In this document: one piece after another, positions 8,836 to 17,563 of the stretch | Layout: each line of letters begins with the position of its first letter | Numbering within the stretch: position 1 is the stretch's first letter | From: Maribellus sp. CM-23 | GTDB lineage: Bacteria; Bacteroidota; Bacteroidia; Bacteroidales; Prolixibacteraceae | Direction: 5' to 3' | Length of the DNA stretch: 64,000 nt | Assembly: GCF_021354595.1 (NCBI RefSeq) | Contig: NZ_JADWYJ010000001.1 | Span: 473,446 to 537,445, forward strand | The notes under the pieces: model-generated | Told to the model about the DNA's origin: nothing | What the model saw: the letters and a program-made list of their open reading frames with translations, nothing else | Databases searched by the model: none | Made by a program: the position numbers and the translations under genes

Positions 8836-10209
8836 CTATTTTCTGTTTTTTTCCAATTTTAACCGCGCAAAATAATCGATAGAGGCACGTTTTACATGCG
8901 GAGAAAGAAGAATGGTTGAAATTACAGTGGGGAACGCCATCAGCGCAAAGGCAATATCGATGAGCCCGATGATGACGCGAAGGTTCGACACCGCCCCGAC
9001 AATGATCACCAACACAAACACATAATTGTACAGATGCTGGTACTTTGCCCCCGCCACAAAACCCAGGCATTTAACGCCGTAGTACGGAAAGGCAAACATG
9101 GTTGACATGGAAAAGAAAATAACACAGACCACCAGGATGTACTTTCCAACTCCCGGAATAGCCGAATCAAAAGCCTGTGCGGTAAGCGTAATTCCGTCGG
9201 CATTGCTTATCAGCCAGGTATCGGTAATAATCAGCGCCAAGGCGGTCATGGTACAAACGATAATGGTATCTATAATGGGCCCCAGCATTGCCACCAGGCC
9301 CTCGCGAATGGGTTCGTTGGTTTTGGCAGCGCCGTGTGCCATCGGGGCTGTACCCAGTCCCGCTTCGTTGGAAAAAGCTGCCCGTCGCACCCCGGTGATA
9401 ATCACCGCTCCAACAGCACCTCCCAGTACCGCATCTCCTGTAAATGCATCTTCGAAAATGGTTTGGAAAGCCGGGATAATATGCGCCGGATGAGAGAAAA
9501 TAATGTACAAAACTGTTACGGTATACACCACCACCATGGTTGGTACCAAGCTACCGGTAACATTGCCAATTCGTTTGATCCCGCCAATAACAACTATTCC
9601 AACGATGATTGAAATAACGATTCCGGTGACCAGGTCGCTGCCAAACGACACCGGAATATTGTTGGGAACCAACAGCACGTCGCGAATCATCTGGGTAAGC
9701 TGGTTGGCCTGAAACAAAGGCGAAACCCCCACCATGGCCATTACAGCAAAGAACACCGCCACGGGTTTCCAATTCCTCCCAAGGCCTTCAGTTATGTAGT
9801 ACATCGGTCCTCCCTGAATTTCTCCGGCAGAATCTTTGCCGCGGAACATAACCGCCAGCGAACAGGTAAAAAACTTGGTACTCACCCCCAGCAAGGCCGA
9901 AACCCACATCCAGAAGATGGCACCCGGCCCGCCCATTGTAATTGCCACGGCTACTCCACTTACGTTTCCCATTCCTACAGTACCTGCCAGCGCGGTCGAT
10001 AAAGCCTGGTAATGCCGCAATTGCCCCGCCTCGTTCGGGTCGTCGTATTTTCCGGTGAGAATTTTCAGTGCATGTCCAATGTAGCGCAAAGGCACCAGCC
10101 GCGAATAAACAAGGAAGTAAAACCCGCCGCCCAGCAGCAGGATCAGTATGGGTGTTCCCCAAATTCCGTCCGATACAGATATTATAAGCTGGCCCAGTTC
10201 TTCAAACAT
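8836..10209 (-). CDS. Alanine/glycine:cation symporter (AGCS) family protein
   Basis: A 457-residue inner-membrane transporter of the sodium:alanine (AGCS) family. It has about eleven membrane helices and clear family signatures: the N-terminal motif SDGIWGTPILILLLGGG, the stretch ALAGTVGMGNVSGVAVA, GGPGAIFWMW and NEAGLGTAPMAHGAA. Members import alanine or glycine with Na+. The ATG at 10209 (MFEELGQ) is chosen because homologous proteins begin this way; the frame runs on to a TTG at 10257. The upstream gap carries a repeated 20-21 bp motif that could be regulatory. It is probably monocistronic, since the downstream gene is 106 bp away. Confidence 0.92.
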   Translation of the reverse strand: MFEELGQLIISVSDGIWGTPILILLLGGGFYFLVYSRLVPLRYIGHALKILTGKYDDPNEAGQLRHYQALSTALAGTVGMGNVSGVAVAITMGGPGAIFWMWVSALLGVSTKFFTCSLAVMFRGKDSAGEIQGGPMYYITEGLGRNWKPVAVFFAVMAMVGVSPLFQANQLTQMIRDVLLVPNNIPVSFGSDLVTGIVISIIVGIVVIGGIKRIGNVTGSLVPTMVVVYTVTVLYIIFSHPAHIIPAFQTIFEDAFTGDAVLGGAVGAVIITGVRRAAFSNEAGLGTAPMAHGAAKTNEPIREGLVAMLGPIIDTIIVCTMTALALIITDTWLISNADGITLTAQAFDSAIPGVGKYILVVCVIFFSMSTMFAFPYYGVKCLGFVAGAKYQHLYNYVFVLVIIVGAVSNLRVIIGLIDIAFALMAFPTVISTILLSPHVKRASIDYFARLKLEKNRK

Positions 10210-10457
10210 CTCGCTAAGAAAGGAGAAATCATTCAGAAATGCAATAATTACCCGCAATGGCTATTTCACGTAAGGCTCACTCAGAAAAACAATAGGTATA
10301 ACAGTATCCTGCATCGTTTTGGGGCGTCCTGCTTGCTTTTACCCCTCCCTGCACAGATTTTATGCTTTCCTGCGGCGCAGGAATTTGAAAATTTTTAGCA
10401 GGACGAGAAAAAATGATGCAGAAATTTCAAAAAAAGCCGCAGGATCGTTAAAAATCC

Positions 10458-10509
10458 TACAGGAAACAGAAAAAAAGCTACAGGACAGGAAAAAATGTTA
10501 CAGGACAGC
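10458..10509. repeat. Three imperfect 20-21 bp direct repeats
   Basis: TACAGGA(A)ACAG-type units begin at 10458, 10479 and 10499, each followed by an A-rich tract. The spacing of 21 and 20 bp is about two turns of the helix, so the units lie on one face of the DNA. They are about 250-300 bp upstream of the symporter start and directly after the end of the EEP gene. Further, more diverged CAGGA copies occur back to about 10380. Operator use is possible but unproven. Confidence 0.45.
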
Positions 10510-10513
10510 CTCC

Positions 10514-11347
10514 TTATTTTAAAACAGCTTTCACAAAAACAGGAAAATGATCCGAAGGGAAACGTTGGTTTTTAGAATCAGTTAAGGTAGCATATTTCAG
10601 CACTTTCACTTTCGAGTTCACAAACACATAGTCAATCCTGTTCTCCTGTGGAGCATCCATTTTAAATCCCTGGAAAGTTCCGGTTGGTCCATAAGGCGGC
10701 TCTTCGGTAATATCGCGGCTGTCGGCCATGTATTTTTTGATCATACCAATCGGCTCTGAGTCCGGAGTAAGATTGAAGTCGCCTGTCAGAATCACCGGGA
10801 AACCATTGTTCCCTGTAATTTCCTTTATTTTATCGCGGATCAGCAAAGCAGAGTTTTTACGTGCTTCCACTCCAATATGATCAAAATGGGTATTAAAAAC
10901 AAAGAATTTCTTACCCGTTACCTTTGATTGAAATTTTCCCCAGGTAACCACCCGGTTGCAGGCTGCATCCCAGCCCAAACCAGGCTTATCGCAATTTTGG
11001 GAAAGCCAGAAATGACCGTTTTCCAGAAGAATAAATTTGGCTTTGTTAAAAAAGATAGGAGAAAACTCGCCTTCCTTTTCGCCATCGTCACGGCCAACAC
11101 CTATCCATTCAAAACCGGGCAAACCGTTCTCAATGTCCGTAATCTGCCCGTAAAAAGCCTCCTGCAAACCAAAAATATCAGCGTCGTGAAACCTCAGCAG
11201 GCCATTTACCATGGTAATCCGGTTGGGCCAGGCATTTTCCCCGTCGGCCGAGGTGTTTAAACGAATATTGAAACTCATGATGTTCATTTCCTGTGCAAAT
11301 AATGTAAATGGAAATAAGAATAAGAGGAACGCGAAAATCTTTTTCAC
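10514..11347 (-). CDS. Exported endonuclease/exonuclease/phosphatase-family hydrolase
   Basis: A 277-residue protein with a signal peptide (residues 1-19, ending TLFAQ) and a complete EEP fold: MSFNIR near residue 23, the metal-binding QEAF (about 61-64), catalytic FNTHFDHIG (about 151-159), GDFNLTPDSEP (about 190-200) and the C-terminal SDHFPVF. Family members hydrolyse phosphodiesters or phosphomonoesters (DNA, inositol phosphates, sphingomyelin). All catalytic Asp/His/Asn residues appear intact, and an exported form suggests a periplasmic or extracellular nutrient-scavenging enzyme. The start is GTG at 11345-11347. It is transcribed alone or after the alpha/beta hydrolase 145 bp upstream. 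Confidence 0.88.
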   Translation of the reverse strand: MKKIFAFLLFLFPFTLFAQEMNIMSFNIRLNTSADGENAWPNRITMVNGLLRFHDADIFGLQEAFYGQITDIENGLPGFEWIGVGRDDGEKEGEFSPIFFNKAKFILLENGHFWLSQNCDKPGLGWDAACNRVVTWGKFQSKVTGKKFFVFNTHFDHIGVEARKNSALLIRDKIKEITGNNGFPVILTGDFNLTPDSEPIGMIKKYMADSRDITEEPPYGPTGTFQGFKMDAPQENRIDYVFVNSKVKVLKYATLTDSKNQRFPSDHFPVFVKAVLK

Positions 11348-11492
11348 CTGAATCTATTTTAGTTAAAATTTTATTCTTCTATCAAATATTTTTTGAACAT
11401 AAATTATGTATCAATCCCCGGAGTACCCGACATCCTTCAGCTGACAGATCATTATTCTCTCCGATCAATTGCTTTTCATGTTCGTTTTAAAC

Positions 11493-12452
11493 CTATTCTT
11501 CACAAAACTTAAACTGCTCGTACTTAGTATCTTTTTGAACTCCCTCAATAATCGTGCGTCTGAATTCCTTTTGGCCCTTAACAACAAAATGATAGCAGAA
11601 ATCCACGATTTCATTTATGTATTCCGTCATGGGTTTATTCGCTATTTCATGCGCGGCACCGCACGAAGTATGCAGCCAGTGAGGCACTCCCAACTTATCG
11701 AGCTTTTGCGCAATGGTGTACGACCCGTGCAAAACGAGGTAGCCGGGCGCATCTTCCGCACAATAATGGTGAGGAGCTGTTGCGTAAGGCACCAGGTTAT
11801 CATCGGTTCCGTGAAACAAGAGCGAGGGCACTGCCGACTCGTCGTACACGGCAGCTGTGTCAACAATGGCACCGGCCATTCCGATAACTCCGGCAAACGA
11901 TACCGGCCCCGATTCAAGCCCGTAACAATAGGGAGGCTGGTAGGCAGCTACCAATGCCGTTTCGGCTCCGGCACTACTCCCGGCAAGGATTATTTTCTGC
12001 GGGTCGATCCCAAACTGCTCCCTGTTTTCAATTAAAAAGAAGGTAGCATCCTGAAGATCCTCCACCGCTGCGTTGATGGTATTCAGTTTTTCATTGGCAG
12101 GGCATTCACAGCCAAAACCGCCGGGTTTTCCTTTCCGGGTAAGCCGGTACGAAATGGAAGCCACCACATAACCACGGCTCGCCACCTGTGTACAAAAATC
12201 CACAATCATCTGCCCATTCCGAGTTCCGCCGCTAAAGCCACCACCATGTACAAAAATAACCGTAGGTCGCTCCGTTTCAGAATCTCCCTGTGGCAGGTAG
12301 ATATCCAGATCCAGGTTCTCTCCGTCTTTGGTTGCATACGTAGCTGTTTCTGTTGAAATTTCATCAAACCAAACTCCCTGGTATCTTTCCTGTGCCGCGG
12401 CAACAAACGCAATACACACAAAAAAGATACTTGCTATCCAGTATTTATACAT
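11493..12452 (-). CDS. Exported alpha/beta-hydrolase (carboxylesterase/BD-FAE-like)
   Basis: A 319-residue secreted esterase candidate with a signal peptide (1-20, cut after FVAAAQ). The alpha/beta-hydrolase core has the oxyanion motif HGGGFSGG (about 69-76), nucleophile elbow AGSSAGAE (about 156-163), acid region FHGTDDNLVP and a C-terminal His in CGAAHE. The HGGGF motif places it with hormone-sensitive-lipase/BD-FAE type esterases. Cysteines in GCECP, PPYCYG, HHYCAED and HTSCG may form disulfides, fitting export. The natural ester is unknown; feruloyl or acetyl groups on plant polysaccharide are plausible. A 236-bp gap separates it from the upstream ogt gene. Confidence 0.85.
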   Translation of the reverse strand: MYKYWIASIFFVCIAFVAAAQERYQGVWFDEISTETATYATKDGENLDLDIYLPQGDSETERPTVIFVHGGGFSGGTRNGQMIVDFCTQVASRGYVVASISYRLTRKGKPGGFGCECPANEKLNTINAAVEDLQDATFFLIENREQFGIDPQKIILAGSSAGAETALVAAYQPPYCYGLESGPVSFAGVIGMAGAIVDTAAVYDESAVPSLLFHGTDDNLVPYATAPHHYCAEDAPGYLVLHGSYTIAQKLDKLGVPHWLHTSCGAAHEIANKPMTEYINEIVDFCYHFVVKGQKEFRRTIIEGVQKDTKYEQFKFCEE

Positions 12453-12688
12453 GCTGTTTTTGTGGTGAATATATAATTTCGGGCGAAGGTGTGCAAAAGA
12501 AAAATGGAATCCGTATTGAATTCCATTTTTTAGGGAGGTCCCTATTTCTTATCTTTTTATCTTCCTGATTTCGGTTTCTATTTTACCAAACGGCGGGCCA
12601 AAAACACAAAATACTGAAAAACAAGCCTCTGCAAAAGACAAACAAAACCACAGGTGATCACATTGGGAATTTCAATCCCGACATGGGA

Positions 12689-13177
12689 CTAAAACAGCAG
12701 ATTTTTTCGATCCGAATAACGAAGTTCGTGCTGTAACAGCCAACGTTTTTTATCGAGACCTCCGGCATACCCGGTTAACTTTCCGTTTGAACCGATGATC
12801 CGGTGACAGGGAATAATTATCGGGATTGGATTTTTGCCGTTTGCCAGGCCTACGGCGCGGGTATTTTTCTCCGATCCCGACCGAAGGGCAATATCGAGAT
12901 AGGACGCAGTACTTCCGAACGGCACCTCAGCCACCAAGGTCCATACTTTTTTCTGAAATTCACTCCCTTCCGGACTTAAAGGGAGATCAAAAGTCAAACG
13001 GGTCCCCTCAAAATATTCCTTCAATTGCTGAATTACGGTCTCCATCATTGCAGGTGGCTCAGGAGAAGAATCTTCTTCATCCCCGCAAAACGAAATCGAA
13101 ACAAGTGCGTTTTCTGTTACACTTATCTTAAGCCACCCTACCGGTGATGAGATGTATTGATCAAAAATTTCTTCCAT
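12689..13177 (-). CDS. ogt: Methylated-DNA--[protein]-cysteine S-methyltransferase
   Basis: A 162-residue DNA repair protein that transfers an alkyl group from O6-alkylguanine to its own cysteine. The active-site motif IIPCHRIIG is present, with the downstream YAGGLDKKRWLLQHE and the DNA-binding wing region around LANGKNPIP. The N-terminal ribonuclease-like domain is short, as in Ogt rather than Ada. The ATG at 13177 (MEEIFDQ) is preferred over an upstream frame extension that would start inside a hairpin. The hydrogenase terminator ends only about 5 bp before this ATG, so how the gene is transcribed is unclear. Confidence 0.93.
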   Translation of the reverse strand: MEEIFDQYISSPVGWLKISVTENALVSISFCGDEEDSSPEPPAMMETVIQQLKEYFEGTRLTFDLPLSPEGSEFQKKVWTLVAEVPFGSTASYLDIALRSGSEKNTRAVGLANGKNPIPIIIPCHRIIGSNGKLTGYAGGLDKKRWLLQHELRYSDRKNLLF

Positions 13178-13182
13178 AACAT

Positions 13183-13216
13183 AAAAAAATCCGGTACCCC
13201 CGAAGATACCGGATTT
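13183..13216 (-). terminator. Intrinsic terminator of the hydrogenase operon
   Basis: A perfect 10-bp stem (13187-13196 with 13207-13216) with a 10-base loop is followed, in minus-strand reading, by seven Ts. It lies 26 bp after the hydA stop and immediately before the ogt start codon. Confidence 0.8.
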
Positions 13217-13241
13217 CATCCAAATTCAACTATATTACTCA

Positions 13242-15032
13242 CTAATAACGCTCTCGTTTGGTGTATTTCGTGTGCAGCAAGTGGTGCGATACTTCGCCCA
13301 GCGGCTCTTTCAGAAAATCTTTGTACAACTTGTGGATTTCCGGATTCTCGTGCGATTTACGGATCGGCAGTCCTCTATCTTCCGCATAAATAGCTTCTGC
13401 CCTTTTTCGCCTGATTTCGGCATTGGTAGGGATGGGTTGTCCTCCTCCGCCCAAACAGCCGCCCGGGCAAGCCATAAACTCGATAAAATGATAATTGGCT
13501 TCACCGCTTTTTACGGCATCCATTACACTCTTGGCATTGATAAGCCCGTGCGCAACCGCACATTTCAGTTCAACACCATCCAAAAATGCCCATTCTTCTA
13601 CCGGGTTCTCAATTTTCACGGAAGCTTCGCGAACCCCATCGATTCCGCGAACCGGTGTAATATCGAGGTTTTCAAAGGGGACATCTCTGCCGGTAACAAT
13701 TTCGTATGCCGTTCTTAAAGCAGCTTCCATCACTCCGCCTGTTGCACCAAAAATTACAGCTGCACCGGTTGATTCTCCCATCAGACGGTCAAATTTAGCA
13801 GGCTCCAGCTTTTTAAAATCCAACCCGGCTTGTTTGATCAGAATAGCCAACTCGCGTGTGGTTAACACATAATCCACGTCGCGGTAGCCACTGTCGTGCA
13901 TTTCCGGGCGGTAAGCCTCGTATTTCTTAGCTGTGCAAGGCATTATCGAAACCGAAATAATTTTATCGGGCTCCAGGTTCCGGGCTTTGGCATAATAGGT
14001 TTTTGCTAACGCACCAAACATCTGTTGCGGCGACTTACAGGTTGAAAGATGCTTCAAATATTCGGGATACATATGTTCGACGTATTTGATCCATCCAGGC
14101 GAGCAAGAAGTGGCCATCGGTAATTTCACCGTTTCATCCTTGTCAACCAACACTTTTTTCAGACGGGTAAGCAGCTCTGTTCCTTCTTCAATAATTGTAA
14201 GGTCGGCTGTAAAATCGGTATCCAACACCGAATCGAATCCAAGCCGCTTCAAAGCTGCCACCATTTTACCGGTAACACTTTCACCGGGCTCCATTCCAAG
14301 CTCTTCGCCTAAACCAACACGCACTGCAGGAGCCGTTTGCACAATAACGTGCAGGTTTGGATTGGCAATAGCTTCCCAAACCTCTTCGATGTAGTTTTTC
14401 TCTACAAGCGCTCCGGTAGGACAATGGTTCACACACTGCCCGCAATTGGTACACACCACATCGCGCATCGCCTTTTCAAAAAACGTCGTGATCTTCATCT
14501 GGTCACCTTTGTGTGCCACAGTAAGCGCATTTACTCCCTGTAACTCGGCGCAGGTCCGCACACAACGCTGACAACGAATGCATTTACTGTCGTCTTTCAT
14601 AATGGACGGTGAATACATATCGATCGAAAACTTCTTCAGCGGAACCAGCTCAATGAATTCCTGGGTCATAATTTTATACTCCGAAGCCAGGGTTTGTAGT
14701 TCGCAGTTTCCGTTTCGGTAGCATTTGGTACAATCGGCATTGTGCTCTGCCAATAAAAGCTCGATGATCTGCTTGCGCGAGTTTCGCACCTTCAGGCTAT
14801 TGGTAAGAATTTCCATTCCGTCTTCGCAGGGCGTAGCACAGGCAGCCGACAATCGCTTTTGCCCCACTACTTCCACCACACAAACGCGGCAGTTTCCGGC
14901 CACACACAAATCTTTGTGGTAGCACAAAGTCGGGATCTTTATCCCTTCTGATTCGGCTGCTTCCAGGATGGTTTCACCCGCTTTTATTTCCACGGGGTAT
15001 CCATTGATGGTTATATTGACTTTTTTACTCAT
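13242..15032 (-). CDS. hydA: [FeFe]-hydrogenase catalytic subunit (NADH-linked, HydA/HndD type)
   Basis: A 596-residue cytoplasmic hydrogenase. In order: plant-type 2Fe-2S domain (C37, C48, C51, C65), His-Cys3 4Fe-4S site (H97, C101, C104, C110), two 4Fe-4S clusters (C151/154/157/161 and C194/197/200/204), then the H-cluster domain with TSCSPGW (308-314), MPCTAKK (364-370) and ACPGGCLGGGGQP (521-533). A C-terminal small-subunit-like tail (RRKRAEAIY onward) follows. With hydB and hydC it forms a trimeric NAD(H)-dependent, possibly electron-bifurcating hydrogenase that evolves or takes up H2. The L1 motif has Ser311 where the classical TSCCPxW has the proton-relay Cys. It is the last gene of hydCBA, 18 bp after hydB. 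Confidence 0.95.
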   Translation of the reverse strand: MSKKVNITINGYPVEIKAGETILEAAESEGIKIPTLCYHKDLCVAGNCRVCVVEVVGQKRLSAACATPCEDGMEILTNSLKVRNSRKQIIELLLAEHNADCTKCYRNGNCELQTLASEYKIMTQEFIELVPLKKFSIDMYSPSIMKDDSKCIRCQRCVRTCAELQGVNALTVAHKGDQMKITTFFEKAMRDVVCTNCGQCVNHCPTGALVEKNYIEEVWEAIANPNLHVIVQTAPAVRVGLGEELGMEPGESVTGKMVAALKRLGFDSVLDTDFTADLTIIEEGTELLTRLKKVLVDKDETVKLPMATSCSPGWIKYVEHMYPEYLKHLSTCKSPQQMFGALAKTYYAKARNLEPDKIISVSIMPCTAKKYEAYRPEMHDSGYRDVDYVLTTRELAILIKQAGLDFKKLEPAKFDRLMGESTGAAVIFGATGGVMEAALRTAYEIVTGRDVPFENLDITPVRGIDGVREASVKIENPVEEWAFLDGVELKCAVAHGLINAKSVMDAVKSGEANYHFIEFMACPGGCLGGGGQPIPTNAEIRRKRAEAIYAEDRGLPIRKSHENPEIHKLYKDFLKEPLGEVSHHLLHTKYTKRERY

Positions 15033-15050
15033 TTTGATGTTCCGTTTTGG

Positions 15051-16235
15051 TTAATAGATCATTTCCTCGCGAAAATTTTCGACAATGGAAGAAAACGAAT
15101 TGGCCACCGACTGCCCCAACCCGCACTTGGCGGTGTACTGCATGGTTTCGGTCAAACGCAAAAGCTTATCGAGATAGGCAGCTGGTTTGTCGCCCCGTTT
15201 AACGGCTTTTATCCCCAGCAAAAGCTGCTGGCAGCCCACCCGGCAAGGCGTACACTGCCCGCACGATTCTTCCCTGAAAAATTCCAGGTAATTGTCCAGC
15301 ACATTGAACATCGACCGCGAGCTATTGAAAAGCATCATCGACCCCCCGGTTGGCAGAGAAATTCCGGTGAGTTTGCCTTTAAATCCGATAGCGGCATCTT
15401 TGAATTTTTTACGCGGCACCAAAAAGCCGGAAGCTCCGCCTACCTGCACCGCTTTGGTATCTCCGTCACCAAATTCATACACGAAATCCTGAAGACTCAT
15501 TCCCAGTTCCAACTCGTAAATTCCGGGTTTGGGAGTATCTCCTGAAACCGAAAACAGTTTGGTACCGCGGGAATACTGCACTCCGAGATCGTAGAATTTT
15601 TTGGCGCCGTATTTAAATATGGTAAAGGTGTGCACAAGCGTTTCCACATTATTGATCACCGTTGGCTTTCCCTGATAACCGGCCTGAGTGGGAAACGGAG
15701 GCTTATTCCGGGGTTCGCCGCGCTTGCCTTCCATCGATTCCATCAGAGCGGTTTCTTCGCCGCAAATGTAGGCACCGCTGCCCATGAACACCTTTATTTT
15801 AAAATCAAGTCTGATCTCCTTGCAGTAGTAATCAAACTCATCGATCACTTTTTCCAGTTCTTCCTTTAAAAACTTGTATTCGCCCCGCAGGTAAATAAAA
15901 CCTTCGCGGGCGCCGGTAATATAGCCGCAAATGGCCATTGCCGTAAACACTTTGTAAGGAACACGCGAAAGTATCTCGCGGTCTTTGAAAGTACCAGGCT
16001 CTCCCTCATCGGCATTACAAATCACGTATTTTTCATCCGATTCGGCTTCCGAAGTCAGTTTCCATTTTAATCCCGTAGGAAAACCAGCTCCGCCCCGCCC
16101 TTTCAGTTCCGAACTAATTAGCTCGTTGATCAGGTCGCGGGGACTCTTTTTTATTGTATTGGAAAGCACTTTCTCCCAGTCGTTTTCATTTCTAAAAATG
16201 AAGTCGACACGTTTCAGTTGGTGTGAATTTGCCAT
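15051..16235 (-). CDS. hydB: NADH-binding flavoprotein subunit of the hydrogenase (HydB/NuoF-like)
   Basis: A 394-residue NuoF-type subunit that binds NADH, FMN and a 4Fe-4S cluster. Motifs: GRGGAGFPTGLKW (NADH/FMN loop), NADEGEPGTFKDR, the segment AYICGEETALMESMEGKRG and the cluster site SCGQCTPCRVG with a later Cys in KCGLGQ. It lacks both the N-terminal thioredoxin-like 2Fe-2S domain and the C-terminal ferredoxin domain of long HydB/HndC proteins (about 600 residues), so it is the compact form. The ATG at 16235 avoids overlap with hydC; an alternative ATG at 16268 would overlap it. Electrons pass between NADH and HydA. Confidence 0.93.
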   Translation of the reverse strand: MANSHQLKRVDFIFRNENDWEKVLSNTIKKSPRDLINELISSELKGRGGAGFPTGLKWKLTSEAESDEKYVICNADEGEPGTFKDREILSRVPYKVFTAMAICGYITGAREGFIYLRGEYKFLKEELEKVIDEFDYYCKEIRLDFKIKVFMGSGAYICGEETALMESMEGKRGEPRNKPPFPTQAGYQGKPTVINNVETLVHTFTIFKYGAKKFYDLGVQYSRGTKLFSVSGDTPKPGIYELELGMSLQDFVYEFGDGDTKAVQVGGASGFLVPRKKFKDAAIGFKGKLTGISLPTGGSMMLFNSSRSMFNVLDNYLEFFREESCGQCTPCRVGCQQLLLGIKAVKRGDKPAAYLDKLLRLTETMQYTAKCGLGQSVANSFSSIVENFREEMIY

Positions 16236-16245
16236 GGATGTAATT

Positions 16246-16731
16246 TTAGTGGTAACCGTTATTGCCATTCTGTTTCATGTACTCAGAAAGTATTTCGCGT
16301 ACTTTCTCGGGCGTAAGCTCCGTATAAACCTCGTCGTTTATGAGCATGGCCGGCGCCTTGTGGCACCAACCCAGACAGTTGGTTTCCAGGAGCGTGAACT
16401 GATGATCGGGGGTTGTTTCCCCCAGTTTGATCTTCAGCATGTCCTGGATGGCAAACAGTACCTGGTTCTTCCCTTTCATGGCACAAGTAATGGTTTTACA
16501 CACCCTGATGGTGTACTTTCCGGTTGATTTGGTTTCGAGAAAAGAATAAAAAGTGGCTGTTCCATAAACATCGGCAGCGGGAATGTCCATCTCCCGGGCA
16601 ATCTCGATCATCGATAACTCGGAGAGGTAATTTTCTTTTTCCACCACTCCTTGCATAATCGGCAAAAGACTTTCTCTTTTGCGTCCGTGGATATCAGCCA
16701 GGTCTTTGACTAAAGTTTGGATCGGATCCAT
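16246..16731 (-). CDS. hydC: Thioredoxin-like 2Fe-2S subunit of the hydrogenase (HydC/NuoE-like)
   Basis: A 161-residue NuoE-family protein and the first gene of hydCBA. An N-terminal helical bundle (1-75) precedes a thioredoxin-like fold with the 2Fe-2S ligands in CKTITC (C-x4-C) and CLGWC (C-x3-C). Family length is normal. It is the small electron-transfer subunit bound to the NuoF-like HydB, from which it is separated by 10 bp. A -7-like TATTTTTG box on the minus strand about 125 bp upstream is a candidate promoter. Confidence 0.93.
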   Translation of the reverse strand: MDPIQTLVKDLADIHGRKRESLLPIMQGVVEKENYLSELSMIEIAREMDIPAADVYGTATFYSFLETKSTGKYTIRVCKTITCAMKGKNQVLFAIQDMLKIKLGETTPDHQFTLLETNCLGWCHKAPAMLINDEVYTELTPEKVREILSEYMKQNGNNGYH

Positions 16732-16854
16732 GAGATAAGTTTTTGGTTGTAAAATGGCTATTAGTTGTTATTGTTAAGCAGAGCGCCCGAAGAGGCTGGG
16801 TCAGTCGTTGAAAGTTGGTTGATTTTTTTACGATTTCTAACAATCGCTCTCTAA

Positions 16855-16862
16855 CAAAAATA
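16855..16862 (-). promoter_or_regulatory. Candidate -7 box for hydCBA within a 413-bp divergent intergenic region
   Basis: TATTTTTG (minus strand, 16862 to 16855) fits the Bacteroidota consensus TAnnTTTG and would give a leader of roughly 115 bases. No clear -33 TTTG is seen at the right distance. The rest of the 16732-17144 gap holds no gene. An AT-rich hairpin (17048-17057 with 17062-17071) lies about 75 bp before the plus-strand gene at 17145. Confidence 0.4.
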
Positions 16863-17144
16863 AGGAGGTAAAAACTAAAATAACAGAAGTTTCATCCTGT
16901 AATATAATGTTTTTCAACAGGTTTAGCGATTTAATCCACAAACAACGCAGATTCGACCCAATAAACTAACATTTATCATGTGAACATATGTTATACAATA
17001 CATTTTCTGAACGTATCTATCTATGTAGTCTAAATAAGCTTCAAAAAATTAAGGATTTTTTAATCTTTAATGTCAAAATAAGCCTTCGTATTCGGTTTTT
17101 TTTGCTTAATTTTAGAGGGCCAGAAAACAAGAAAACAATACATC

Positions 17145-17549
17145 ATGAAAACAGTTATCCTCACCAATGTCATTTTTATCTTATGGCTATTCCCTAACTT
17201 AAGCCGGGCGCAGGTTGTGACCGTTTCGGGATATGTCAATAACAGTACAAACGGAGAAGCCATTGAGAATGTAAGCATCCTGGAATCCAACTCAGGAATT
17301 GGCACCATCTCCAACAAAAACGGATTTTACCGGCTCGTTTTACACGGAAGCGATATTCAGCTGAAAATTACAACCGATGGGTTTAAAGACTTCACCCAGC
17401 AGCTTGCGTTAAGCTCTGACACCATATTAGTTGTAAAACTCGAACCCAAGGCTGATGACAAACGTCGCCAGAAAAAAGTGGAAGACATACGTGCAGAAGT
17501 AAAGCCGGAGAAAAAAGCTACAGACAGCAAAACCTGGAGACTGTTTTAA
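17145..17549 (+). CDS. Small exported carboxypeptidase-regulatory-like domain protein
   Basis: A 134-residue protein with a signal peptide (1-23, cut after SRAQ), then a single beta-sandwich of the carboxypeptidase D regulatory-like type (residues 26-105: VSGYVNNSTNGEAIENVSI ... GTISNKNGFYRLVL). The C-terminal tail is very basic and Lys/Glu-rich (about 105-134). These domains usually sit at the N-terminus of TonB receptors or surface proteins; alone, the protein may be a periplasmic binding or scaffold module. It stands alone and faces the phosphatase-like gene 14 bp away. Function unknown. Confidence 0.75.
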   Translation: MKTVILTNVIFILWLFPNLSRAQVVTVSGYVNNSTNGEAIENVSILESNSGIGTISNKNGFYRLVLHGSDIQLKITTDGFKDFTQQLALSSDTILVVKLEPKADDKRRQKKVEDIRAEVKPEKKATDSKTWRLF

Positions 17550-17563
17550 TCCATCTTACGTTA

